NCBI RefSeq assembly: GCF_040954835.1
Contig: NC_090700.1
Span: 16,721,501 to 16,785,500 of the forward strand
Length of the DNA stretch: 64,000 bases
Source: Lepisosteus oculatus
Lineage: Eukaryota; Chordata; Actinopteri; Semionotiformes; Lepisosteidae
Reading direction: 5' to 3'
In this document: positions 29,313-40,500 of the stretch, in pieces
How the letters are laid out: each line of letters starts with the position of its first letter
Position numbering within the stretch: the stretch's first letter is position 1
Program-made: the position numbers and the translations under genes
Notes under the pieces: generated by a model
Seen by the model: the letters and a program-made list of their open reading frames with translations, nothing else
What the model was told of the DNA's origin: nothing
The model's database searches: none

Positions 29313-32300
29313 GTGAGTTACTGCAGCCAGAATAGGCTTTAAGCTGCCCTGTTCCCAAACCATTGTAAAGTTGTATATTTCTGGTGGTTGGTGAGGTGCC
29401 TCAGCCAAGCTGTGACTCAGAGCAGGGAAACAGCTGGGGCCTTCTCTGGGTAAATGAGGGCATTTCCTGAGAGGAAGACAAGAAACTGCTTTCTGTGTCG
29501 TTATGTTCTTGTTCTACCCTGAAATGTACCTGCTGAAAATGACACATCTGCGTAATGGTATCATCGATGTAAATTGAGGTTATAAGTGTATAAGACTATA
29601 CAAAAACAGAGAAGCTGGAAATCTAAAGTCTTTCCTCATACCTCTCATTTTAACATATTCTTTTATTTTTATAAGACAAGAGATTGGGAGCACTCAATAT
29701 TTCTACAAAATAGTTAGAAAATGTTGAATTAGGAAATAATTTAAAACATCATCTTTGCGCTTTAACTGGCAAATGTAGTTAAAATGCAAAACCTTTAAAT
29801 ACGAAGAACAGGCCCTGAGTTACACAGGAAATCACACTGGAATAATAGGAGTGGAAGAATGGTTAGAATTTTTTTTTTCCTCCTGGATTGTTTTTGAAAA
29901 ACCTTTGGAGATACAATAGCAGCTCCACTCGATTAAAAATGCCAAATACTGTAATCATCAAAGTGATTGCTGTGACATGAAAGATTCTGCCCTTTACTGT
30001 AATCCCATTGAGATTGCCCAAGGGAAGGGACATGGCAATAGTATATGATACTTATTCAAATGTGTTTTTCAAATATTTGGCATAGCCCATATTTTTGTTA
30101 CTCTTTTTGAAAGGACAAGTTTAGGCAACATATGAGTGTGAAAGCCTCATCTCAGAGGCTTCCAAAAGCTCTCCATACAGTAGATGCCTCTTAATTTTTA
30201 TGAAAACATTTTCTTTTGGCGAAACATTATACAGCCCAGCAAATCAGAGAGAAGGAAATTTACTCTTAGAAGACATAAACCTTTTTTTATTTGTAGCCTT
30301 CACTAAAGTCTCCGTAAAAGCTCAAACTAAACGACAATTTAGATTTTTGTACTCTCTTTTTCTTATGCAGAAAAACAAACCTATGTCAGTCTTTTATAGA
30401 AATAGTCATTTTACTTTAATGTTTACCAGGTCATCCTGAAAGCTCTGTATTTTGTAGTACTTTGAACAATATTCTTTTCATTTTGTGGATATGCAGAGAG
30501 GAACAAAGGTTGTTAATGATATGGAACCCCTGAGAATGAGTGTACAGTATATTTGACCTGTAATTATGTTGGATTAGCTACTGCAGGACTTTGAATTAAC
30601 TACTGTATTCATGTGTCGATTACCCTGAGATGTTGTGATAAAAGATTGTGATGTGATAGATTGATGGCTGGAAAATTGGTCCTGGTGTGAGTGTGCGCGT
30701 GTCTATATCTGTGTATGCCCTGCGATTAACTTGCGCTGTGAGGCAGCAATGCTAACCATTGCGCCAACATGCTGGCCCATTACTAAACATACTGAATAAA
30801 AATGTCGCTTTTTGGCATCCACTTTACGGGTGGATCAGAGAAAATAAAAAACTATCCTTGAGCGCTAACGTTCAGTTTTCACCGCATACGGTAGTTGATA
30901 TTGAGGTGTCCTGCCTTACTAGCAAATGTCGAGTTTGTTGCGGTTGTTTTTGTTAATTGAAACGGACACACTGTAACTAAATGCTCACCACTCCTTTTGA
31001 CTTCATTTCAGCTCTGGCCCAAATCCGTTACTGGCCCTCCGCAGTATATGTGGCTTTAAGCAACGGGACAGTGTTTGTGGATTTCCACTGTGACAGGAAT
31101 GTGACCGATGGCAGCATGACCATTTCCTTGGTGGATACAGAGGCCAATACCACAGTGGCCAGCAGACCTGTACCTGGAAACCAGTCAGAAGGCACAGTGG
31201 AGTTTAACTGCACCTGCTTCCCCTACGCAGGCAGATTCCGGTTCTGGCTGCAGCTGGGTGGGCAGAAAGGGTGCCTCAATGATACCCAGTGGTGGAGTGA
31301 GGTACTGCACGTCCAGTGGCCCCCTTTCCACATCGGCGTGCAGAGAACGAGCAACAGGAGCTCGAGCTCTTTTCAGATCGGGATTTCCACCAACTTTGAG
31401 CCCTGCCGTTTGAACTTGTCCCCTGTTTACTTGGAGGTCAGCTACTTTGAGCACAACACGATAGGGAAGGTAAGCATTGATAAAGTGAAGGCACAGGTCA
31501 GGAGGGACGTGGCTGTTGTGAAATCACAGTGGGTGGATTTGGGCTGTGTCTTCCCTTTTACCGAACGGGATTTCATCAAGGTGGCCCTGAAATCCCGCCA
31601 TGCAGACTGGGACATAAAGTCCTCAGGGCCGCTGTACCTCTCTCAGATATTTACATACAAGCTGCTCATTGACAATGTGTACAAGCTGGGCTGCGAGCGA
31701 ACAGTGACAGTGCGCTTATTGCCCCCACCCTGTGCCTTCGCCCAAGGAAAGGTGGTCCTGTACCGGGAAGGAGTCACGGGCTCAGGAGAGGACAGCCCTC
31801 CTGTGGCGTCTAAATGGCTTTCCCATGGAGAGAATGAAACTGAATTCAACTGCTCCCTGTTTGAACCGGGCAAAAACAAGTACTGCTTTAAGTTCATTTT
31901 AAACTTTAGCCGCTTGCCTAGCCATGCCCAGAGCTGCATCGTCGTACAGAGGAACACAGGTTAGCATTTCTTTTGTTTTTTAATGTCTTTTTTTTTCTTT
32001 TCAGTTTCAGAGATATCTGATATTTGCCCCCTCCCTCTCCATTTGAAACCTCACTCCTTCTCGCCTGCCAACATTGTCTTCACCTACCAGCGCTGTAGTC
32101 TTCATTCTAGACTCCACCTTGCCACGCCATTTCATGAGTTACCGATTGGTGCCCGTGCAAAAAGTAGACCTCGAAGAGCTTCGGCAATGACATGCCCGAG
32201 TCACAAAAGATGGGCAAGAGGAGACACTCTAACGTAGCCAGAGGAGCCATAGCGTTGGTTTTCCTAGAATAACCTTTCGTGTAAAAACAGAAGAAGGACA

Positions 32301-35300
32301 GACTCAACCTCTTCCTTCATTTAATGGCTTGCTTAGTCTTGCTAGAGATTGTGTCTGCTGAGATTAATTCAAGCTCCACACCCTGCGATGTGCATAAAGG
32401 AAAGGCAATATGTACTTGGCAGTTTAAAACTTTTGAAAAAACCTGGGGCTAGTTTGGGGATTGAGGAGAGCAAGGGTGTAGATGAGTTCATCTGAAGCCT
32501 GAGATTTTAGTATATACTCTCAGTGGTAGGGGAGCTCACAAAATCTCAAAGGACTCAATCTCCTTACTATAATGCCTGCAGCCTCCCCTCTCTTCCTCCT
32601 GTTACTGCCACTAGCCATGTACATTTTTGCTTTTACAGTAGATTATGCAGTGAATCATACTGTAGGTGCCATAATTGGGCAACACACTGGCACAGTGGTT
32701 AGCATGGCTGCCTCACAGCTCTGGAGCCCTGGATTCATTTGGTTTTGTGCTGTCTGTGCGGAGTTTACATATTCTCCCATTGTTCACTTCCTCGGGGTCC
32801 TCTGGTTTCCTCCCACAGTCCAAACACATGCTGGTAGTTTAATTGGCTTCTGCAAAATTAACACTGGGGTCAGTGTGTGCATGTTTGTCCCATTCATGGT
32901 GTATCACGCCCTGTGCCCAGTGCTTCCCAGGATATGCTCCAGACCACTGTGACCCTGAATAAGATAAGTGGTTAATGAAAGTGATATGATGTGAGGTACT
33001 GTACCATACGTAACAAGAATGCCAAGATATTATGTGTTATTATTTCTGCTAAGATTATGTCAGGTGACATACTTTTGGGATATCTTAACAGTAATCCTGG
33101 CTGATAGATTAATGCACTACTTGGTCACCTCTACTGTACATGTGTAAAGGTTCAAACCTCTGAGGTTCCACAGATATTTTCAGATGGGTTGACTCACCAA
33201 GCTAGAATTATTCTTCAAGCAGCAGGATTTCCAAAGGTCCAGTATAAGTACTAGATTTGCTTTTAGCGGGCGGAGCTATAATGCTGTAATGCACTCACTT
33301 TCCCTCACCTCATCCTGTAGAGTCATGGGGCCGGTGGCAAACCTGGAGCCCCTGCAGTGTGAACTGTGGTGAAGGGGTGAGGCAGCGGTACCGGGAGTGC
33401 CTGGTGCCTTCTACTGGGATGGCCCACTGCACCGGCCTGCAGAAAGAGCTCTCCCCCTGCTCCCTGGAGGACTGCACAGGTAAACACTGGGCTGGGTCAC
33501 ACCCAGGCCCTCCAGCAACCACCGCAATTTACATCACTCGGTATCAGGCTAATAGATCTCTAGGCACTTGGCAAGAAAGGAATTCCATACCATATGAAAC
33601 CTTTCAAGACAAGCAGAAGATTATGCATATGAACTGTAAATCTCCTGGCCCAGGAATGGTGCTACCTGACTATAATGAGCTTTCCCCAGCCTGCAGTGTT
33701 TGCTATCCAGAGCACTCATGCAACATGTAGCGGGCTCCAATATTCTTATAAACGGAGCATCTTCTTAAACTGCTGAGCAGTTTACATTTTGGATCTTTTG
33801 TGATGGGGCCTTCACTGAGGCAATAATTTTGCCCTCCACACTCAACCATTTCTACAGACTGGTGCAGTGCAGTTCTCCCGCGTTTTGCCTCCAAGTACTT
33901 TCATGACCCATTACCACTGTATCCTTAGGCTTTTAGTTCATCTATTTGCATTTGCTGGGGTACAGATGTTACTCAAGAGGTACAGTAACCACTACATTCA
34001 CAGGAAGGCAAACATTTTTTTTTATTGTTATAACCTTGGCCAGTATAGTGGCCCAGCATTTAGCATCACAGCCTTGCAATGCTGGGGCCCTGGGTTCAAT
34101 TCCTGGGGTGCTATCTGCATGGAGTTTGTAAGTTCTCCCTGTAGTCACATGGGTTTCCTCTGGGTGCTCTGGTTTCCTCCTTCAGTCCAAAGACATAGTG
34201 GTGGATTAATTGTTGCCCATTGTTTGCTGGGTTTGACTCTGCCTCCACTGTATTGGATAAAGCAATTAAAAAACGGATGGATGTTATATCCTTAATTCCC
34301 TCAAAGGGAATGTAGCCATTGCTCTTTTAGGTTGCTTCACAATTACCTTCTCACAGAGAATTGAATGTTGAAAGTTGGTTCAAACCTTTCCATTCACATG
34401 GACTCACAGGGGAAAAAGGGGAGGCTGGGTAACATGAGAGGGCTCACAGTCTGGTGTGCATGCTGGATTGAGGAGAAATCACAGGACTGTCACGGACGTC
34501 CAAAGGGACTAACCGTGGGGAGCAGGAGAGCGGAAAAAGACCCATATGCGTAGCGGCGAGACGGGAAAAAGGCCCGGGCTCATTAATGCAAAGAGTTCAG
34601 GAATGCCGTATAGAAACCTATGCCCTCAGGGAGCGGACGTGGGGCGCCCTGGTGCTAGGCGGGTCTCAGGACATCCGAACCTCAATGCTAAGCCTGGACA
34701 GAGTGCAAGACCCGGAAATATATAGCCCAAGGAAGAGAGGGACAGGAAGGACAGCAGACCGGAAACTAGGGACAGGACAGAGAAGGAGCGCCCTCTGGCT
34801 GCAGAGGGCGTGACAAGGACACTTCCTCATGAGACATTTTTTTTAGAGAACCTAATTTGTTTTTCAATTTCTTGCAGTGGTTGCAGTTTCACCTTCCCTC
34901 GCTCCTGTTCACCCTGAGAGCAAAAAGATGGGCAACATGGTAGCTGTGGCAGGCATCTCCATCTGTCTTGTAGTGATTGTGGCCACTGTCCTCATCACGC
35001 TGTGGAGGAAGCTCTGCCGGACTCCAAAGTGCAACTCCGTCCGCCGCCGCAGCTCCTTGCACTCCCCGGGATTCAGGAAGAACTCGGACGAGGTCAACAT
35101 CTACTGCCAGAGCCAGCAACGGCACAGTTTCTCTGAGAGCCTGGAGGCCCTGCCAGAGCAGGCTGAGGAAGTTTTCGACAAGCTGACCGTAGGCCGCAGG
35201 CACAGCCACCCTCTCTCAGCTGAACTGAGCAACCCCACTTCTGGGGAGAGTCTGTCACCCAACGTGCAGAAGATCATCCCTCCTATCTTTGGCTACCGGC

Positions 35301-36199
35301 TTGCCCAGCAGCAGCTTAAGGAGATGAAGAAGAAAGGCTTGAAGGAGGCCACCAAGGTCTACCATGTGTCCCAGAATCCCCAGAATGACACTGTCCTGGA
35401 TGCCACCTCTGTAATTATGCCAGAGCAGCCAGAAAGCCAGGAGGAAGCAGCATTAAGCCGTTTCCGCATCAAGGCACCTTTCTTAGAACCCAAGAGCTCT
35501 GTTTCTCCAGAGAGGCCGAGTCCCAAAGTGGACTTTGTGCTCTCACAGCTCAGTGAGCTTCCTCTCTCCTCTCAGCCCAGTGTGCATCAGCGTACTGAAG
35601 AATGGGTGGAGATGGTGGAAAGAGGCTACATGAGGAATCCACATTTCAAGAGAACAGCCAGTTTCCATGAAACCAAACACCCCCGACCATTCCGAGAAAG
35701 GAGCCTGTCTTCCTGTACTACAAGGCAGCTGGCATTCTCTGGCTCCAGGTTGAGAGGTTTCGACCAGCATCAAGAAAAGGAGGACAGACGCCCCAAATCT
35801 AGGATGGGGGATGGGGAGGAGGAGAGGCACCGATTTTGGAATGAGAGGTTGTCAGCAAACAGGCCAGACCTCCTCGGTGATCGCAGACTGGGGACCTGGA
35901 GTACTGGACTGGACAAAACAGTGCAAAGTAGGGCCAGAAGAGGTCCTTCGCCAATTCAGAGAAACATGATGGCCAGGAAGCTGAAGCAAGCCAATTCATC
36001 GGCCACCTACAGCCACCAGAGGAACACCAGCCTCAGCCCCTCTCAGTACAGGAGGGACAAATGCAAGAGTCTTCCACTCGACTCTGAGTACGGACTCTAC
36101 CCCAGCTCCCCCTACGGCCTCACCGAGTCTGAACAACGCATGATGGATCTGTCGGGGTTCTTTGGGGAAGAGGATGAGAACAGAGATTTTGAGTGCTGA
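29255..36199 (+). CDS. THSD1: THSD1, thrombospondin type-1 domain-containing protein 1 (complete)
   Basis: Four coding exons (29255-29312, 31012-31959, 33321-33479, 34878-36199) give about 828 residues; human THSD1 is 852. Order: signal peptide (residues 1-20, PVFLLLFCGY core), a large N-glycosylated extracellular region, one TSP1 repeat at about 336-386 with WGRWQTWSPC and CGEGVRQRYREC, a single membrane span at about 409-430 (ISICLVVIVATVLITLW), and a long basic/serine-rich cytoplasmic tail. Tail blocks shared with mammals include KIIPPIFGYRLAQQQLKEMK, KVYHVSQ, PRPFRERS and LTESEQRMMDLSGFFG. The protein is an endothelial adhesion-related membrane protein linked to intracranial aneurysm in humans and to talin/focal adhesions (family knowledge). 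Lies downstream of VPS36 in the same orientation as in human. Confidence 0.95.
30660..30780. mobile_element. Composite SINE family A fragments in THSD1 intron 1
   Basis: A plus-orientation tail piece (TTGGTCCTGGTGTGAGTGTG) is joined to a minus-orientation head piece (GTGAGGCAGCAATGCTAACC). Degraded. Confidence 0.5.
31012..31959 (+). CDS. THSD1: THSD1 exon 2, extracellular region
   Basis: 948 bp after acceptor ATTTCAG. About 315 residues with several N-glycosylation sequons (NGT, NVT, NCT, NRS, NET, NCS) and the conserved QWVDLGC, LLPPPCAF and NKYCFKF blocks. Donor GTTAGC, phase 1. Confidence 0.95.
32678..32990 (+). mobile_element. tRNA-headed SINE (family A), plus orientation
   Basis: GGGCAACACACTGGCACAGTGG head, then TGGTTTCCTCCCACAGTCCA and the family tail ending near AATAAGATAAGTGG. 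In THSD1 intron 2. Confidence 0.75.
33321..33479 (+). CDS. THSD1: THSD1 exon 3, TSP1 repeat
   Basis: Encodes the WxxWxxW-type TSP1 repeat with six cysteines and ends CSLEDCT at donor GTAAAC, phase 1. Confidence 0.96.
34040..34285 (+). mobile_element. tRNA-headed SINE (family A), plus orientation
   Basis: CAGTATAGTGGCCCAGCATT head, B-box-like GGGTTCAATTCC, body GGTTTCCTCCTTCAGTCCAA, tail GATAAAGCAATTAAAAAACG. In THSD1 intron 3. Confidence 0.75.
34488..34815. mobile_element. Probable solo LTR (328 bp) with 5-bp target-site duplication
   Basis: Begins TGTCACG and ends CGTGACA, a 7-bp terminal inverted repeat with canonical TG...CA ends, flanked on both sides by AGGAC (34483-34487 and 34816-34820). 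It is much more GC-rich than its surroundings and contains a TATA-like AATATATAG near 34717. No coding capacity. A TRIM or small DNA element is the alternative. In THSD1 intron 3. Confidence 0.65.
34878..36199 (+). CDS. THSD1: THSD1 exon 4, membrane span and cytoplasmic tail
   Basis: 440 codons after acceptor CTTGCAG, ending TGA at 36197-36199. Holds the transmembrane helix followed by WRKLCR and the conserved tail. Confidence 0.96.
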
Positions 36200-36837
36200 G
36201 ATGCTGTGATGATTACCTGCACATCATACTCTCAGGGTCGCTGAAATGTAGTTCATGTTTTGTCAGAGCACTGACTGAAAAAGTAATGAAGCCACTTGTG
36301 GTCAACCTAGAGTATTAGGAACATCCCAGTGTGAATACGGCAAGCGGTGAACACAAGTTGCAAAGCCAGTTCAATGGCCAATACAGTTAATTATCACTAC
36401 TCTCTATTGACTGGAGGTCTAGGTCATCAGTTATTTACATATGTATATTTTCTGTTAATTTATGAACATATTTGTGAAAGTGGACAATGAAAGTGTCTGT
36501 CTGCCACTGAGATTCTAGTATCTATGCTGACAGTATCTTTCCAGGGCCAAAGAATGTATGTTATCTTGAACCTTCTTAAAGGAATGAAATAATTTTTAAA
36601 AATTGTTTTAAATACCATTTCATTAAGTTAATGTTTTCTTGTCAGACCTAAGGTTCTTATTTAGATCATCATCTCCGTCCATGTATTTGACATCAGACAT
36701 GGCTTTATACTGCAACTGAGTTAATTACCAATAACAGATAACAGATTTAATTACCAAATCTTAACAACTTATGTTTTGCAAAATGTAAGGCTTTATGTTG
36801 TCTCCTTACGCTGCCTGAATATGTTCACTGCTGAATC

Positions 36838-36843
36838 AATAAA
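36838..36843 (+). terminator. THSD1: THSD1 poly(A) signal
   Basis: AATAAA about 640 bp after the THSD1 stop; nearest canonical signal. Confidence 0.6.
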
Positions 36844-37029
36844 AATGTTTAGGTCTTTTTCATAGATAGCCTATTCAAGTTCTGTTCCGCTCATTTCATA
36901 TTTGTTATTTTTGTATAAACTGCTATCTAGTCCCAGTTTTGTAAACCGTCCAAAGGTGAAAGACAAACAAGAAGGGAAGGAATAGAATGAAATTAAGTAT
37001 TGGTAGCTTAATTATGACAAAAAGACAGG

Positions 37030-37035
37030 TTTATT
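37030..37035 (-). terminator. Poly(A) signal of the FGL1-like gene
   Basis: AATAAA on the minus strand, about 295 bp beyond the FGL1-like stop. Lies roughly 190 bp from the THSD1 signal in this convergent pair. Confidence 0.5.
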
Positions 37036-37329
37036 TAGTTAACCTGATATAGTTAAGGTACAGAATAATGTGGGTACATTTAATTTTAAGTGTTTAACTA
37101 TGGAAAAAAGCATAACATTGGTATTCTCCTACTTGTCACAGTTCCCGCTGAGAAAGAAAAAAATCAGCAGCGCACAGAAATGACTGTTGGAATTAAATCA
37201 TTCCCTGAATTCAACCAATCAGAGGATCTCTGTATTGCTCTAGAACTCTGGTCTCCACCGGCAGGGAAGAGAATGGCAGGGCCTAGAGAGGCCTGGAGTC
37301 CTGGATGAAAGGGGACTCTTATTGCTAAC

Positions 37330-37513
37330 CTATACCAGCCCTCCCTCACCGCTCCCCCAGCTGTCCATAAAGACCAGTGGCCTGACCTTCATGGTAGTAT
37401 GCCGGAGGGAGTACCAGAGGCCGCTCCATGTCATCCACACCACCCCATTGTCGTACTTTCCTCTGTACTCGCCTCCCCTGTAGTACTTTCCATTCAGGTT
37501 GGCTGCATGGCAC
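37330..37513 (-). CDS. FGL1-like exon 7 (residues 269-329, stop)
   Basis: Encodes [41 protein letters not shown] and a short acidic/glycine tail to TAG at 37330-37332. Acceptor CCTGCAG. Confidence 0.9.
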
Positions 37514-40500
37514 CTGCAGGACAAACAAAGCACAGAGGCCTCCTTGAACTCTGGGAGGGACTGAAATCAGCCCTAATTCAGTTGACATAGGGGAGAGATA
37601 TGGAACACAAGCTTTCTTTTATGTTTTAAAATCCACATATTTTGTGAAACTACAGTGTTTGAATCTATTCTCCCTGCTTTGAGACAGTAGTGGGACTTGT
37701 GTGGGGGCACAAGCCGGTCCTCTTCAACCTGCACATCACTCCAAAAGTACCCAAGATACACTATATTTTATGATAAATCATAATGTTTTCCTTTTCAGTA
37801 GGTTCCTTTTGTCTCACCTGTTGTACTAGCAGGCATCCTGTGAAATGAAATCACCTAGTAAAGGATTATTTTGTGTTATTTTCTATTCATATAATGGCAC
37901 ACTTCATGTGACATGAAATGTCTTGATCATTGTATTTTTTTCAGAGAGGAACATACCATAGACTTAAGCAACTGTGCATAAGGCACAGTTTTCTATTGGA
38001 GCTTGACAAGCCAACTGCTCTTGTCAAGATAACAACTGCAGCACAGTGTTAAACAATCATTAGCTAAGGGGGAAAAAATAGTAACTGTAGAGTATGTTTT
38101 TGTGATCCCAGTAACATTTCATGAGATAACCTGATCTTTGTGATCGATTTAGGAGGCAGCAAATCTTTATTATGGGGGCAATTTACTGTACTTATTTACA
38201 CGACACCATTAAGTGAAAAACTGGCTTTTAATTTTCTCCACAAAATAAATTGCGGTATAAACGTTGGCCAGGTGGCTGTTTATTTTCTTCCCAGGAAGTA
38301 CTGACTGATTTACCCCCAAAAAAATCTCATGCAGCTGTTCTTCAGACTTAAGTGTTAAGAATCTGTTATTAGCAGTCATCCCAGGAAACATTTTCAAAGG
38401 CACCGTGCAGGTCAGGGAAGGTGAGGCTGGAATATGTGGTAGTTGAACAGTGTGGCCTGTGTCTAGGATACCTGTTGTACCACCATCCTCCCTTGTTTTC
38501 CTTGGCACAGCTGCCCTGCAGGAAGCGGTCATTATCTCTGTCCTTGGTGCTGAACAGCATGGCATTGTGTGAGGCTGACCACTGTTGCTCCACACCACCT
38601 CCCCCGGACAGCGCATCGCCAGCACTCCCACTGTACAGCCCAAACCTCAGCTGGTAGTTATTCTAAAACACAACGACAGTCAAGTACACCTTCTTCCCAC
38701 CTTTAAGAGCAGAAGCTGAAAATTTGTGAGCAGAGCATGGATTTTGGGGAGCACTGCCTAATTTATAGCCTATCATTACCATAGGCGTCAAATCTAAAAA
38801 TGCTCCAAATAAAGAAATTTCACCTCTAATGCAGTCATTGGTTGATAGTGTTTCTCAATGCTAACCTGTAAAAAGTGACAAGAATACAGAAGTGCCTCTT
38901 GTGAAAGGTTATGTGGTATTTGGACCTTGTTGTCGGGAAAATATAGGAATGTAGTTGGGACCTAGCCTCCATACAAAAACTACATTTTCTCAGGTTGTGT
39001 TTTGAAAGAGGTAACTATCAAGTATAAGGGATGCTTACAAATCACTGTGATCTGGACAAGTTATTTGGAAATTTGGAAGGTCCAAAACATGATTTCTATG
39101 ATCCAAGTTTATACTACTGTAATTTTTAAGGAAGAAAAATGCCTTTTTTCTAACAACGTGCACTGTATTATAAAGTGATTTGTGACTAAATCGAGATACT
39201 GGTAGCAGATAAGTGCAGGACATGAAAACAAAAGATCTGTGTAATAATGCTTGAAAGAGTGCATAGTGTCTAAACAGACCCTAAGAAAGGATTGCTATGG
39301 CATCGGTCATTAGATTGTTTAAGAGAAAGAATTGTTTACTAATTGGTTTTGTTTTCAAGATATGGATTACACATTTCATTAGACCATTTGAAAAAGCTGC
39401 TCACTTCTGTTTGTGAATGATTTGTGTGGCATTTCTAAAGCTACCCACTAGGCGTCACTATGGTTTAATTTTTTTAGAATCTTTTCCGTAACACTATGGC
39501 AGTCATTATGAAATAATAGAGGAAAATGTTTTTTATTCAGTTATATTTTGCAAAAATATATAATTTTTTCACATGTATATTTTTAGAAATAGATTAAGAT
39601 ATGTTATGGGGGAGTCACCTTGTTCAACTGCAGAGTTTAGATGGTAAACTCTTGAGAAATAAAATACTAAATGTGCATTAGTAAGTTAAACACGTAAAGA
39701 ACTTTCTTAAGTAGAAATACTCTGTGGATTATGCACAATCTGATTTAAATCATTTGTTTTCTTTTAACCAGGAAACTGAATGAACTCCATAAACCTGTTC
39801 TTGACTGGAGTAAAACAGCTTGATTTTGTTTTGTACTACTCATTTGACAATGTATGTTGATGAGTCCTTCACAGCCTGGTTTTTTTACAGTACATGTTGC
39901 CCTTGTTTCACCAAAGGCAGGCCAGTGTCTGAGAAGCCATAAGGCCAAAACAGTTATCATAGTATATTTTGTAGGAAAGATTCTGTGGTATAACTAATTT
40001 TTGAGGGCTGAGTTTCCACTTGTGCCAACATGAGGCTTTTAGAACTCGAGCAGTGTAAACTTCAAGGTTATGAACTCTGCTGAAAAGCTCATTAAAATGC
40101 AGAGTCATCCTTGCTTCTTGTTATTCATATACCTATTAAAACTGTACATGCCAACTCACACATTAGCTTTCATTGTGTCTAGAGCAGATGCCTGAATTGA
40201 ATCGTGACAGACAGAGTTTCTGAATGATCACCTTTTCATCTGCTATTTGAAAGTTTTCATAGTATGCATGCTTCTTCTCTCCTTTCCAGTCCATCAGTTC
40301 TATCTTCACTAGATTGTCACCTGGAAGAGAAGATATAACATTGTAGTTTATGTTCATTAGAGTGTGCTCTGCTTTGCACTGTATTGTTATTTTTTAAAAA
40401 AAAGTGAAATGTGAAATGTGACTTTCAGTTTAACTTGAAGGCTCACAAACCTTTAATTACAGAAGAGTGCATTGCTTTCTTAATAATAAAGAAAAAGAAT

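Noticed and set aside
33480-33730. Extension of the TSP1 frame beyond 33479
   Set aside because: A read-through into intron 3; the donor GTAAAC at 33480 and the phase of exon 4 fix the exon end.
34365-34813. Two short frames in THSD1 intron 3
   Set aside because: They fall in or beside the putative solo LTR, and neither resembles a gag or pol fragment.
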